Source: Rhizobium sophoriradicis (GTDB lineage: Bacteria; Pseudomonadota; Alphaproteobacteria; Rhizobiales; Rhizobiaceae). Taken from it: DNA of 64,000 nucleotides. The notes under the pieces are model-generated. The model did no database searches. It saw only the letters and a list, made by a program, of their open reading frames with translations, and had not been told where the DNA came from. Positions within the stretch are counted from its first letter, which is position 1, and each line of letters opens with the position of its first letter. Both the position numbers and the translations under genes were made by a program. Below, piece by piece: positions 17,461-26,967 of the stretch. The stretch lies in NCBI RefSeq assembly GCF_003939025.1, contig NZ_RQIH01000004.1, positions 124,001 through 188,000 on the forward strand, given 5' to 3'.

Positions 17461-19626
17461 TTACCGCTTTCTGCTGAGCTTGAAGGTGACGGTGCGGGCA
17501 TCGCCATAACCGCAGACGGTCAGGCCGCCGCAACCCTTGACATATTCCTTGTCGAAGAGGTTCGTCACGTTGAGCGAGGCACCCCAGTCTTCCCTGTCAT
17601 AGCGGATCGCGGCATCGACGAGGGTTGCGGACGGCACCTTCTCGGTATTGGCCTCATCGGCCCAGGACCAGCCTTGATGGCGCACGCCGGCGCCGAAGCT
17701 CATGCCTTCGAAGGCACCCGTCGTCAGCGTATAGTCGAGCCAGAGCGAGGCGGTCACCTTCGGGACGATATAAGGTGAATTGCCGACGAGGGCCGGGTTG
17801 GCCTCATTCTCTGTCACCTCAAGATCCGTATAGGCAAGCGAGGCGAGAACCTTCCAGTTCTCGTTGATATTGACCTTGCCTTCGAGTTCGGCGCCGCGCG
17901 AGACGACTTCGCCGAGCTGGCTCTGGGCGAAGGTCGCCGGATTGGTGACGGTGTTGTTGCGCTTGGTGATGTGGAAGACCGACGCGGTCAGCGAGCCGTC
18001 GATGAAGCTCGGCTCATATTTGATGCCGCCTTCGAACTGCTCGCCTTCCTCCGGCTTCAGCGCGCCGGATACGCCGGTGCCGATCAGCGGGTTGAAGAAG
18101 GTCGCGGCGCTGACATAGGGTGTCAGGCCGTTGTCGAACTCATAGGCAAGGCCGATGCGGCCGCTGACGGCGCTGTCGTTGGTGCTGAAGGTCGTGCCGA
18201 TCACGGCATCTTGGTCGATATCGACATAATCGTAACGGCCGTTCAGCGTCAGCAGCCAGCCATCACCGAAATGGATGCGGTCCTGGGTATAAACGCCGAT
18301 CTGGTTCTTGGTGACGATGCCATCGGCATAGACGAAATTGGCGCCTTGCGTCGTGCCGTAGACGGGATCGGTGGCACTGATCGGATTGGAGCCGCAGCAG
18401 GCCTGCCAATTGTCGAGACGGTAATAGGTGTAATCGAGTCCGACGAGAAGATTGTGCGTGGCGCCGCCGATGTCGGTCTCGCCTTCGAGCCGGTTGTCGA
18501 TCGAGAACGTGTCGACGCCCGAGCGCCCCTCGAAACCGATGCGCGCCAGCTGATAGTCCGGACCCGTCGGCACGCCGCCGACCCAGCCGTTCAGGTAGGG
18601 GCCGATTTCATGTTTGTCGAGCCGGCCGTAGCGGAGATTCTGGGAGAACTTGATGCCGTTGTCGAACTCATGCGCGAATTCGACCCCGACCATCTTCTGA
18701 ACATAGCTGCCGTCGTCGATGTCGGGCTCGCCATAAAAGGCGTCGCGGTCGATCTTGCCGAACGGCGCATCCTCGACGGTGCCGACATAGGGGAAGAAGC
18801 CGTTGCCGGTATGCACCTGATCGAGGCCGGCGAGGCTGCCCCAGACCGTCAGGCTGGTGGCGTCATCCGGCGAAATGGTCAGCTGCGGCATGATGAAGCC
18901 GCGGAAATCCTCGGAAAAATCCGAATAATTGTCGCCACCCGCAACCTTGCCGGTGATGCGGTAGCTCATCGCTCCGCTGGCGCCGATCTTGTCGGAGACA
19001 TCGAAGCCGGTGAATGCGTTGCCGTTGCCGTTGCTGTTGATGCCGATCTCCGTATAGAAGAGCGGCTCGTCGAGCGGGCGCTTGCGGACGAGATTGACGA
19101 TGCCGCCGGGATTGGCGCCGCCGTAAAGTACCGAAGCCGGGCCCTTCAGCACTTCGACGCGCTCCAGCATGAAGGGATCGAGCTGGAACCCGCCGAAGCC
19201 GTAGCTGAAAAGCGTCAGATTGTCGAAGAAGACACCGGTCTGGCCGGCGTCGAAGCCGCGGATATAGAACCAGTCGGTGTCGCCGTCATTGCCAAAGGGC
19301 TGCGAGGTGACACCCGGCGTATAGAGCAACGCCTCGTCGATCTTGTTGGTGATGCCGCGATCGTCCATTTCCTCGGTGCCGACGACGGAGACGGACTGCG
19401 GGATTTCATTGAGCGGCGTATCGCTCTTCGAGCCGGCGGAGGAGTTCTTGGCGACATAGCCTTTCACGGGGCTGGTCGCGGTGTCGCCGCCGCCCTGGAT
19501 GACGATCGATTCGAGCGTCGTCGACGTCGCCTCCTGCGCCGCGGCGGCGCCCGCCATCAGGCCGGCGATCGCAACGCCTGCCCACAGATTTAGCTTGAAA
19601 TTGCGACCCCTGGTCTGCCCGCGCAT
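17461..19626 (-). CDS. fhuA: TonB-dependent ferric hydroxamate receptor FhuA
   Basis: A 721-residue outer-membrane siderophore receptor. It has a signal peptide ending near residue 30 (GAAAA/QE), a TonB box LESIVIQ (38-44), a plug domain with PLNEIPQSVSVVG and DWFYIRGFDAG, LERVEVLKGPASVLYG, and GGIVNLVRKRP. A long beta-barrel follows, ending NVTNLFDKEYV and the C-terminal strand ARTVTFKLSRKR. The frame is intact; this matters because fhuA is known to be a pseudogene in some R. leguminosarum strains. ATG 19626 is preferred over GTG 19641, but neither has a strong ribosome site. An iron-box match lies 54 bases upstream. It imports ferric hydroxamates into the periplasm for FhuD. Confidence 0.9.
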   Translation of the reverse strand: MRGQTRGRNFKLNLWAGVAIAGLMAGAAAAQEATSTTLESIVIQGGGDTATSPVKGYVAKNSSAGSKSDTPLNEIPQSVSVVGTEEMDDRGITNKIDEALLYTPGVTSQPFGNDGDTDWFYIRGFDAGQTGVFFDNLTLFSYGFGGFQLDPFMLERVEVLKGPASVLYGGANPGGIVNLVRKRPLDEPLFYTEIGINSNGNGNAFTGFDVSDKIGASGAMSYRITGKVAGGDNYSDFSEDFRGFIMPQLTISPDDATSLTVWGSLAGLDQVHTGNGFFPYVGTVEDAPFGKIDRDAFYGEPDIDDGSYVQKMVGVEFAHEFDNGIKFSQNLRYGRLDKHEIGPYLNGWVGGVPTGPDYQLARIGFEGRSGVDTFSIDNRLEGETDIGGATHNLLVGLDYTYYRLDNWQACCGSNPISATDPVYGTTQGANFVYADGIVTKNQIGVYTQDRIHFGDGWLLTLNGRYDYVDIDQDAVIGTTFSTNDSAVSGRIGLAYEFDNGLTPYVSAATFFNPLIGTGVSGALKPEEGEQFEGGIKYEPSFIDGSLTASVFHITKRNNTVTNPATFAQSQLGEVVSRGAELEGKVNINENWKVLASLAYTDLEVTENEANPALVGNSPYIVPKVTASLWLDYTLTTGAFEGMSFGAGVRHQGWSWADEANTEKVPSATLVDAAIRYDREDWGASLNVTNLFDKEYVKGCGGLTVCGYGDARTVTFKLSRKR

Positions 19627-19679
19627 GTCTTGTCTACCCACTCGTGCCGCGACGCTGGCGCGGCGAAGCCCTAATAAGG

Positions 19680-19694
19680 TGAGCGTTTAACTCA
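19680..19694. promoter_or_regulatory. RirA-type iron-responsive operator (TGA-N9-TCA) upstream of fhuA
   Basis: TGAGCGTTTAACTCA matches the published iron-responsive operator pattern TGA-N9-TCA bound by RirA in R. leguminosarum. It lies 54 bases upstream of the fhuA ATG, where an operator would be expected, and predicts repression by iron. The match was read directly; binding is inferred from the known regulon. Confidence 0.65.
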
Positions 19695-19786
19695 ATTTTA
19701 CCGGCTCGGCTTGTCCGGATCGGGGAAATTTGAACGTTTTTGGGCAATTCTCCGGCTCGCAAACAATTGCCCGATGACCGTTGCAA

Positions 19787-20677
19787 TTAGGCAAGCTGGG
19801 CCTTTTTCCAGCAGGCCGGCGTGCTGCCGACATGCTTGCGGAAGACGCGGGTGAAATGCGCCTGATCGGCAAAGCCGGTTTCGGCGGCGATCGCGGTCAA
19901 GGCATATTCGCTGTCGACGAGCAGGCGCTTGGCCCTGTCGAGCCGGGCATTGGTCTGCCACTGATGCGGTGCGATGCCGGTCGAAGCCTTGAAAGCATGG
20001 CTGAAATGCGATTGCGACAGGCCGGTCAGGCTGGCGAGTTCCTCGAGGCGGATGTTGCGCAGGCAGTTTTGCTCGATGAAGTCGGTGGCGCGGCGAAGCT
20101 GCCAGGAGGCGAGCTTGCTGCGTTTGCGCGGCACGGCCTTGGAAAGCTTCAGCACGTCGATGATCAGCGCCAGCGCGAGGCCGTCGCCATAGAGATCGTG
20201 CAGCGGCTCCGGATTGAGGCATTCGGCCGCGACCAGCTGCGCCAGCGCCAGCAGGCGCTCGTCGGAGAAGAGAAGCTGCGGGCTTCCGAGACGACGCGGG
20301 TCGATATCCTCCATCAGCCGGCGGCTGATCGTGTCGGCGTCGAAATGGACGTCGAGGTGGCGCACCGAATGCACGCCGGTGAGATCGGCCCAGACTTCCA
20401 TGCCGGCCGGTACATAGGAGATCGGCCGCTTTTCCGCATCCTGGACGGCGCCCTCGGCCTTCGGCGACAGCTTGATGCGCGAATTGCCCGGTCCGCGTTT
20501 GTCGAGCATGATGAAGAGCCGCGGATCCCGTGAGACATAATAGCCGCCGGCATAAGCGGCGCATTCGACGTCCCAGACATCGGCGACGATGCCGTTCCAT
20601 TGGCGGCGATGCACGCCGCCAATGACGGAGAAGCCCTGGATCTTGTTCTGCATCCGCGGTTGAAACGTCATTTCCAT
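19787..20677 (-). CDS. AraC family transcriptional regulator next to fhuA
   Basis: A 296-residue regulator with an unassigned N-terminal effector domain and a C-terminal AraC DNA-binding domain at about 190-290. The two helix-turn-helix units contain RLEELASLTGLSQSHFSHAFKAS and TAIAAETGFADQAHFTRVFRKHVG. It is transcribed in the same direction as fhuA and lies immediately upstream of the fhuA promoter region. AraC activators that sense a ferric siderophore often sit beside its receptor gene, so it may activate fhuA; this is inferred from position. Confidence 0.85.
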   Translation of the reverse strand: MEMTFQPRMQNKIQGFSVIGGVHRRQWNGIVADVWDVECAAYAGGYYVSRDPRLFIMLDKRGPGNSRIKLSPKAEGAVQDAEKRPISYVPAGMEVWADLTGVHSVRHLDVHFDADTISRRLMEDIDPRRLGSPQLLFSDERLLALAQLVAAECLNPEPLHDLYGDGLALALIIDVLKLSKAVPRKRSKLASWQLRRATDFIEQNCLRNIRLEELASLTGLSQSHFSHAFKASTGIAPHQWQTNARLDRAKRLLVDSEYALTAIAAETGFADQAHFTRVFRKHVGSTPACWKKAQLA

Positions 20678-20801
20678 TTCCGCCTCCGGCCAAGCGGCCG
20701 AAGATAAACCTTCAATTAATACTCAAGTTTATTACAGCAGGCGGAACCGGATGACAATCACCGAATGAGGTCCGGATCCGGGAATGGAAAGCCGCGATCG
20801 A

Positions 20802-21560
20802 TCAGGGCTTCGTCACTGCGAAACGGAGCTGGCTGTCGCCGAGGAGGATATCGATCTCGCCTGGCTCCGTCAGTTCGATCGCGCCGCTCAACGTGCCCGT
20901 GGTGATCAGCGCGCCTGCCTTCAGCGATGTCTCCGGGCGCAGGCCGTCATTGGCGTAATCGACGAGCCAGGTGAGAACGTCGCCCTTCGGATGCTGCGCC
21001 GGACCATCATAGATCGTGCGGCCGGCATGGGTGACCTTGAGCGGCGTACCGCCGGCGGTATCGACAACACTTTCGTCGAGCTTCGGGCCAAGCACATAGC
21101 CGCTGTTGCCGAGGCGGTCTGATGTAAACAGCAGAAAGGAGATGCTGCCGCTTTCCCTGACCGCACTGACCAGCAGCTCGGCGCCGAGATGGACGGCGGA
21201 GATCGCCTCGACCACTTCGGCGCGGTTATAGGCAGTGCCGGTGCGGATCGGCAGATCCTTGCCGAGGCGCACGGCGATCTCGGTTTCGAACTTCATGCCC
21301 GGATACCAGGGGATGCCCGCGCCCGAGGCGGCTTCGGCATAGGGATGCAGCGGACCGGTGACCGCCTGACCCTGCGGCGAGACCGTCACCTTCCAGGCAT
21401 TGCTGCAAATGCCGTCGGCTGCAGTCAGGAAATTCTGCGCCTCCATCGCCTGATGCAGATCGGCCGGCAGCGTGAAAGTGCCGGTTTCCTCCTGTCGGCC
21501 GGCTTGGCGCAGGCTGTGCAGTCTGGCGGCAAGGGCGCGTGGATCGAATGCCTCTGTCAT
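20802..21560 (-). CDS. 2-keto-4-pentenoate hydratase family protein
   Basis: A 252-residue member of the fumarylacetoacetase-like/2-oxopent-4-enoate hydratase group. Recognisable parts are ALAARLHSLRQAGRQ at the N-terminus, NAWKVTVSPQG, the metal-site region PGMKFETEIAVRLG (Glu-x-Glu type) and the late DVLTWLVDYANDG and GALITTGTLSGAIEL. These enzymes hydrate or hydrolyse short oxo-acids in ring-cleavage and sugar-acid pathways with Mg2+ or Mn2+. It sits at the downstream end of the rha operon on the same strand, separated by 88 bases. It is not a known rhamnose gene, so its substrate is unassigned. Confidence 0.8.
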   Translation of the reverse strand: MTEAFDPRALAARLHSLRQAGRQEETGTFTLPADLHQAMEAQNFLTAADGICSNAWKVTVSPQGQAVTGPLHPYAEAASGAGIPWYPGMKFETEIAVRLGKDLPIRTGTAYNRAEVVEAISAVHLGAELLVSAVRESGSISFLLFTSDRLGNSGYVLGPKLDESVVDTAGGTPLKVTHAGRTIYDGPAQHPKGDVLTWLVDYANDGLRPETSLKAGALITTGTLSGAIELTEPGEIDILLGDSQLRFAVTKP

Positions 21561-21648
21561 GCTGTCTCCTCGAGCTGATTTTCGAGGCGCACACTAACGG
21601 CAGGGCAGCAATGAACAAGTGGGTCTTGGGCCGAAGTTGGAAAAGCTC

Positions 21649-23028
21649 TTACTCCATCGCCGCGTACCAGCGATCGCGATAGGCGGAAAGCCCCGCGATT
21701 TCGGCCGGCCGAACATGCGTCTCGGCGCCGGATACCGGCCGGATGCCGGTGAGAAGGGCAGCACCCTGGCTGGTGCCGGTCGAGCCGGGAAGAGCGAGGA
21801 CCGCGCGGCCGGCAAGGGCGGCCAGCAGCTTCAGATAGATTTCGTTGAGGGCAAAGGGCCCTTCGACGATGACCGGACCTTTGGCGCCGATCAGTTCGAG
21901 GCAGGCATCGGTCATCAAGGCGAGATAGAGGCAGGCGGCGGCATGCCGCTCCCGGCGGCTCGCCTCTTCCGCGCCGATCCAGCGGCTGGTCTTTCCGGGA
22001 AAAGGTCCGGAACCGGGGGCGATGTTGGGCAGCAGCATCAAGCCCTTTTCGATGACAGGGCCGATCGCCGCCTGGGCCGCCTTTTCATCGACAGGGCCGA
22101 TTTCGGCCGACAGGATTTCGAATTCCCGCCCACCCATGAAACGCGAGGAGGGGACGGCCCGGCCATAGGCATCGACATTGGCGAGCGCATCGCGTTTGGC
22201 ATCGAGGTGATCGAGATCGCCGCCGACGCCGAAATTGATCACCCAGGTGCCGGTGGAGACAACGGCGAAGGGGGCCTCGCGATGGACGAGATGCGGCAGC
22301 AGCGAGGCATTGGAATCGTGAATGCCGCAATAGACCGGCACGGGGGCTGCGAGCCCAAGCTCCGCGGCAATCTCGGGCAGCACCGGCCCGAGCGCATCGA
22401 AGGCGGAACGGATAGGCGCCATCATCGCGCGGATGCCGAGCCTGTCGACGAGCGAGGAATAGCCGCCGATCTTCGGGTTCCAGAGGTCGGTATGGCAGCC
22501 GAGCGAGGTCAGCTCGTTGGCGGCGACACCGGTCAGCCGCGCCGTCCAATATTGCGCATAGGTGAGGATGGTCGCCACGTCCGCGAATTCCGCGGGAAAG
22601 GCGGTTCTCTGATAATGCAGCTGGGCGCCGACATTGAGGCCCATCGAAAGGCGCGGCGAGAAGGTCTCGTCGAAGGAGGGGCGCAAGGCCGTATAGGCAT
22701 CGCGGATCGCTTGCGGATATTCGTGTTCGTAGTCGATGACAGGCATGGCGAGCTGACCGTGCCGATCGAGCAGCGCGGCGGCGGCGCCATGGGTCGTGAT
22801 TGAAATGGCGTCGAAACCGGGTTCCCGCGCCAGCGTCTTCAGGGCATCAAGCGCGAAGGACCAGAGAGCCTCTATATCGTAATGCGGGTAGGGACCGGTT
22901 TTGATCGTAATGTTCGGCCGTTTCAGGACGGCGATCTCGGCGCCCGTCCCGCTGTCGAGAACGACGACCTTGGCATTGGTCTTGCCGATGTCGAGAACGG
23001 CGATGCGGCGATAGGGGGCGGCGGTCAT
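21649..23028 (-). CDS. rhaK: L-rhamnose locus sugar kinase RhaK (FGGY family)
   Basis: A 459-residue FGGY carbohydrate kinase. It has the N-terminal phosphate loop [34 protein letters not shown], the catalytic-base region [13 protein letters not shown] and the ATP-binding [14 protein letters not shown]. It is last in rhaRSTPQUK, overlapping rhaU by four bases. In R. leguminosarum the RhaK protein is reported to be needed both for phosphorylation and for activity of the rhamnose ABC importer, so the kinase may also act at the membrane. Its substrate is expected to be rhamnulose or rhamnose. Confidence 0.88.
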   Translation of the reverse strand: MTAAPYRRIAVLDIGKTNAKVVVLDSGTGAEIAVLKRPNITIKTGPYPHYDIEALWSFALDALKTLAREPGFDAISITTHGAAAALLDRHGQLAMPVIDYEHEYPQAIRDAYTALRPSFDETFSPRLSMGLNVGAQLHYQRTAFPAEFADVATILTYAQYWTARLTGVAANELTSLGCHTDLWNPKIGGYSSLVDRLGIRAMMAPIRSAFDALGPVLPEIAAELGLAAPVPVYCGIHDSNASLLPHLVHREAPFAVVSTGTWVINFGVGGDLDHLDAKRDALANVDAYGRAVPSSRFMGGREFEILSAEIGPVDEKAAQAAIGPVIEKGLMLLPNIAPGSGPFPGKTSRWIGAEEASRRERHAAACLYLALMTDACLELIGAKGPVIVEGPFALNEIYLKLLAALAGRAVLALPGSTGTSQGAALLTGIRPVSGAETHVRPAEIAGLSAYRDRWYAAME

Positions 23029-23345
23029 GGCATATGGAAAAGGGTGACGAGGTCGCTTTGAACCGGCGAATTATCGGGATTGGTCGCCATAATGTCGGCC
23101 ATGTGCGCCCACCATTTCTTCATGACGGGATGTTCCGGCAGGCTCGCCATCGTATGGTCCTTCGGCCGCGTCAACACGCCGAACAGCGTGTTGGTGTCGC
23201 GGTCGAGATGGATGGAATAGTCGCTGGCGCCGGACTGGTGCAGGAGATCGACCAGTTCCGGCCAGATCTCGTCATGCCGCTTGCGATATTCGGATTCCAT
23301 GCCGGGGTTGAGCTGCATCTTGAAGGCGTGTTTTTCCAATGTCAT
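23025..23345 (-). CDS. rhaU: L-rhamnose mutarotase
   Basis: This 106-residue protein matches the RhaM/RhaU rhamnose mutarotase family over its full length. The conserved Tyr20 and His24 lie in [13 protein letters not shown], and Trp78-Trp79 in [11 protein letters not shown]; these are active-site positions in the E. coli homologue. It interconverts alpha and beta L-rhamnopyranose so that the importer and isomerase receive the right anomer. It overlaps rhaQ and rhaK by four bases each. Confidence 0.92.
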   Translation of the reverse strand: MTLEKHAFKMQLNPGMESEYRKRHDEIWPELVDLLHQSGASDYSIHLDRDTNTLFGVLTRPKDHTMASLPEHPVMKKWWAHMADIMATNPDNSPVQSDLVTLFHMP

Positions 23346-24352
23346 CGGGAGCTCATGAGCTTGATGCGGCGGGCGATGATCGGGATGGCGATCGTGATGA
23401 TGAGGAGAAGGCCGATGAAGATCGACATGACGATGCCGGGCACATTCAATAGGCCGAGGCCGAAGGTGACGAGGCCCATGACGAAGGCGGCGATGACGAC
23501 GCCGCCGATCCTGCCGGAGCCGCCGAGGATCGAAATCCCGCCGAGCACCACCATGGTGACGACCTCGAGTTCCCAGCCCTGGGCGATCGAAGGCCGGGTC
23601 GAGCCGAGGCGCGAGGTCAGGCAGACCGCGGCGACACCGCTCATGATGCCGGTCAGCAGGAAGAGGATGAATTTGACGCGCTCGACCGGGATGCCGGAGA
23701 AGCGGGCAGCGAAATCATTATTGCCGATCGCATAGACCTGCCGGCCGAAATTCGTCGCATGCAGCAGGACGGCGAAGAGGATCGCCACGACGATGAAGAG
23801 CACGAATTCGAAGGAGAACACCCAGACGACATAACCCTGGCCGAAATAGGCGAAATCGGCGGGATATTTGCCATAGGCCTGGTCGCCGAGCGCGATATAG
23901 GAAATGCCGCGGAAAAGGCTCATCGTGCCGATAGTGACGACGATCGACGGCAGTTTCAGCACGGAGACGAGCACACCGTTGAAGATGCCGCAGGCAAGGC
24001 CGGTGCCGATGCCGATCAGCACAAGGCCGGGCGTGCCGATGCCGGCTTGAGCTGCCGCTCCCATCGCCGTCGAGGCGAGCGCGATGATCGCGGCAACCGA
24101 GAGGTCGATCTCGCCTGAGATGACGAGCAGCGCCATGGCGAAGGCAATCATCGCCTTTTCGGTGAAGTTGAAGGTCGCGTCCGAGAGGTTCCAGGCATCG
24201 AGGAAATAGGGCGACGCCAGCGAATTGAAAATGAAGATCAGGACGGCGACGCCAAAGAGCAGCACTTCCCAGCTTGCGATGATGCGGCGGAAAGGTGTGC
24301 CGAGGCGGTCGGGGATGATGCGCTTTTCGGACGGCATGGAAACGGCGCTCAT
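23342..24352 (-). CDS. rhaQ: Rhamnose ABC transporter permease RhaQ
   Basis: A 336-residue sugar ABC permease of the ribose/rhamnose type with a 25-residue cytoplasmic N-terminus and about nine hydrophobic segments. Family marks include [52 protein letters not shown] and [17 protein letters not shown]. The start ATG 24352 overlaps the rhaP stop (ATGA); upstream in-frame codons lie inside rhaP. It pairs with RhaP to form the channel. Confidence 0.9.
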   Translation of the reverse strand: MSAVSMPSEKRIIPDRLGTPFRRIIASWEVLLFGVAVLIFIFNSLASPYFLDAWNLSDATFNFTEKAMIAFAMALLVISGEIDLSVAAIIALASTAMGAAAQAGIGTPGLVLIGIGTGLACGIFNGVLVSVLKLPSIVVTIGTMSLFRGISYIALGDQAYGKYPADFAYFGQGYVVWVFSFEFVLFIVVAILFAVLLHATNFGRQVYAIGNNDFAARFSGIPVERVKFILFLLTGIMSGVAAVCLTSRLGSTRPSIAQGWELEVVTMVVLGGISILGGSGRIGGVVIAAFVMGLVTFGLGLLNVPGIVMSIFIGLLLIITIAIPIIARRIKLMSSR

Positions 24353-25350
24353 GCTGCGGCCTCCGTTCTGGTGTCGGCTGCGGCGCGGTCGCGCAGGATG
24401 ATGCGGCCGCGGTTGCGCTCGCGTCGGGCGTTGAAGGCGACGGCGAGGATGATGACGGTGCCTGATATCGCCATCTGCGTGAAGGGTGAAATACCGATGA
24501 CCGGCAGAGCATTCTTGATGACGCCGAGGAAGAGCGCGCCGAGGACCGTGCCGGCGACCGAGCCGACGCCGCCGGCAATCGAAATGCCACCAATGACGCA
24601 GGCGGCAACGCTGTCGAGTTCGAAACCGTTGGCGATATCGACATAGGCGACGGCATAACGTGACACCCAGAGATAGCTGGCAAGACCCGCCAAGGCACCC
24701 GAAAGGACGAAGGCAAGGAATTTCGTCCGGCCGGTATCGATGCCGGCATAGACCGCCGCGGTCGGATTGCCGCCGGTCGCATAGGCCGAGCGGCCGAATT
24801 GGCTGTAGCGCAGCAGCATGTACATCAGCGCGACGATAATGATCGCGACCCAACTCAGCACCGGCAGGCCGAGGATCGGCGTACGGGGAACGGCGAGGAA
24901 GGTCGGCGTCATCTGATGCGCGTTGACCCAGGCTCCGCCAGAGAGCACGAAGGCCATGCCGCGATAGATGGTGAGCGTGCCGAGCGTCACGACGATCGGC
25001 GGGATCTCAAGACGCCAGACGAGGAAGCCGTTGATCGTGCCGAGTGCCGCGCCGATGACGATCGCTGTGAGGATGAGCACGACGAGCGGCAGGCCCGGAT
25101 ATGCGGCATTCATCATCGCGATCGCCATGCCTGTGAAGGCGAGATTGGCGGCGACCGACAGGTCGATCGATTTCGTCAGGATCACCGTCATCTGCGCCAG
25201 CGCCAGGATGATCAGGATGGAGGTATCGTTGAAGATGCCGGCGAGATTGTCCGGCGTTGCGAAATCGGCTGCCCGCGTCGAGAAGATCGCGATCATCACG
25301 ACGATGATGAGGAACAGCAGGGTTTCGCGTTTTCTGATCAGTCTTGCCAT
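24349..25350 (-). CDS. rhaP: Rhamnose ABC transporter permease RhaP
   Basis: A 333-residue permease of the same family as RhaQ: KSIDLSVAANLAFTGMAIAM, LEIPPIVVTLGTLTIYRGMAF, ATGGNPTAAVYAGIDTG and CVIGGISIAGGVGSVAG. It has a basic C-terminal tail on the cytoplasmic side. It lies 9 bases after rhaT and overlaps rhaQ by four. Confidence 0.9.
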   Translation of the reverse strand: MARLIRKRETLLFLIIVVMIAIFSTRAADFATPDNLAGIFNDTSILIILALAQMTVILTKSIDLSVAANLAFTGMAIAMMNAAYPGLPLVVLILTAIVIGAALGTINGFLVWRLEIPPIVVTLGTLTIYRGMAFVLSGGAWVNAHQMTPTFLAVPRTPILGLPVLSWVAIIIVALMYMLLRYSQFGRSAYATGGNPTAAVYAGIDTGRTKFLAFVLSGALAGLASYLWVSRYAVAYVDIANGFELDSVAACVIGGISIAGGVGSVAGTVLGALFLGVIKNALPVIGISPFTQMAISGTVIILAVAFNARRERNRGRIILRDRAAADTRTEAAA

Positions 25351-25359
25351 GCTTCTACC

Positions 25360-26895
25360 TCATGCATTGCCGGTGGCGGCGCGCACCAGCGCTTCCGGCG
25401 ACAGTTCGGCGCGTTCGAAAATTCCGGCCGAGAGGCCTTCTTTCATGACGAGGACACGGTCGGACATGCCGATGATCTCCGGCAGTTCGGACGAGACCAT
25501 GATGATCGACAGGCCTTCGGCGGCGAGTTCGCTGATGAAGCCGTGCACGGCCGCTTTCGAGCCGATATCGATGCCCTTGGTCGGTTCGTCGAGGATGATG
25601 ACCTTCGGCGCCGTCGCCAGCCATTTGCCGATGACGACCTTCTGCTGATTGCCGCCCGACAGCGTGCCGACTGGCACGGAAAGCGCGGCGGCGCGCAGAT
25701 CCAGCCGCTCGGCATATTTGCGGGCCAGCGCGAATTCGTTCGCAGCCCGGAGGAAGCCGCGGCGCGAGGTGCGGGCGAGCGACGGCAGCGTCATGTTCTG
25801 AAAGATCGGCATCGGCAGCGCCAGGCCATGGCGGCCGCGCTCCTCCGGCACGTAGACGATGCCGGCGCGGATCGCGTCCTGCGGCGAATGGATGGTGATC
25901 TCGCGGCCTTCGAGCATCATCGTGCCGGAAAGCGGCTTGGTGATACCGAAGAGCGATTGCGACAGTTCCGAGCGGCCGGCGCCGATCAGGCCGTACACTC
26001 CGAGAATCTCGCCCTTGCGCAGGGTGAAGGAAATGTCGCGGAATTCGGTGCGGTGGCTGTAGTTGCGGATTTCCAGCGCCGGGCCGCCAATGGCGACATC
26101 GATCTTCGGGAAGACATTCTCGACGTCGCGGCCGACCATCATCCGAACGATTTCGTCCTGCGGCGTTTCCTTGAGGCGTCCCCGGCCGACGGCGCGGCCG
26201 TCGCGGAAGACGACGAAATCGTCGGCGATCTCGTAAAGCTCGTCGAACTTGTGGCTGATGAAGAGGATCGCCTTGCCCTGTTCCTTCAGACCCCGGACGA
26301 TGCGGAAGAGATCGTCGATCTCCTTGCGGGAAAGGGCGGCGGTCGGCTCGTCCATGATGACGATGCGGGCCTCGATCGATAAAGCGCGCGCGATCGCCAC
26401 CAGGTGACGCTGCGCGATCGAGAGGTCCTTGAGCCGGATCGTCGGGTCGATATTGCTTTCGAGCGCGGTCAGCAGCGCCTTCGAGCGGCTGTTCATCGTC
26501 TGCCAGTCGATGGTGCGCAGGCGCGTGCGCGGCGCATGGCCGAGAAAGATGTTTTCGGCCACCGTCAGTTCGTCGAAAAGCACGGTTTCCTGATGAATGG
26601 CGGTGACGCCGGCGTCGATCGCGGCCTGGGCGCTGGCGAAACTCGTCGGCTGGCCGTCGACGAGGATCTCGCCTTCGTTCGGCCTGTAGATGCCGGTCAG
26701 GATCTTGACGAGCGTCGACTTGCCGGCGCCGTTTTCGCCGATCAGTGCGGTCACCGTGCCGGGATGGAGGGCGATGCTGACATTGTCGAGCGCCTTCACA
26801 CCAGGAAAGATCTGCGAGATGCCGCGCATTTCCAGGATCGCGGGCGCATCGCCGGTTTTGCTGTCCGTGACGGGTTGTTGAAAGGCAGCGTTCAT
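25360..26895 (-). CDS. rhaT: Rhamnose ABC transporter ATP-binding protein RhaT (two ABC domains)
   Basis: A 511-residue tandem ATPase of the ribose-type family. The first domain has Walker A GENGAGKS (53-60) and Walker B IVIMDE. The second has a degenerate Walker A region (VYGLIGAGRSEL) but a full signature LSGGNQQK (about 408-416) and IILDEPTKGID, which is normal for this family. It is separated from rhaS by a 72-base gap containing a strong hairpin. The protein drives import through RhaP/RhaQ. Confidence 0.9.
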   Translation of the reverse strand: MNAAFQQPVTDSKTGDAPAILEMRGISQIFPGVKALDNVSIALHPGTVTALIGENGAGKSTLVKILTGIYRPNEGEILVDGQPTSFASAQAAIDAGVTAIHQETVLFDELTVAENIFLGHAPRTRLRTIDWQTMNSRSKALLTALESNIDPTIRLKDLSIAQRHLVAIARALSIEARIVIMDEPTAALSRKEIDDLFRIVRGLKEQGKAILFISHKFDELYEIADDFVVFRDGRAVGRGRLKETPQDEIVRMMVGRDVENVFPKIDVAIGGPALEIRNYSHRTEFRDISFTLRKGEILGVYGLIGAGRSELSQSLFGITKPLSGTMMLEGREITIHSPQDAIRAGIVYVPEERGRHGLALPMPIFQNMTLPSLARTSRRGFLRAANEFALARKYAERLDLRAAALSVPVGTLSGGNQQKVVIGKWLATAPKVIILDEPTKGIDIGSKAAVHGFISELAAEGLSIIMVSSELPEIIGMSDRVLVMKEGLSAGIFERAELSPEALVRAATGNA

Positions 26896-26924
26896 CAGAT
26901 TTCTACCAGTGTCAAAAGGGAAAT

Positions 26925-26947
26925 CCCGGCGGCATCGAGCCGCCGGG
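26925..26947 (-). terminator. Intercistronic hairpin between rhaS and rhaT
   Basis: CCCGGCGGC and GCCGCCGGG pair perfectly (9 bases, 5-base loop). Read in the direction of transcription, the stem is followed by ATTTCCCTTTT. It is a partial terminator or 3' stabiliser that would give more rhaS than rhaT product, which suits a periplasmic binding protein. Confidence 0.6.
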
Positions 26948-26967
26948 TTCTACGCGTCGGCTCCGGA

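Noticed and set aside
17971..19593. A 540-codon open frame on the plus strand opposite fhuA
   Set aside because: Same artefact of high GC; fhuA on the minus strand has signal peptide, TonB box, plug and barrel.
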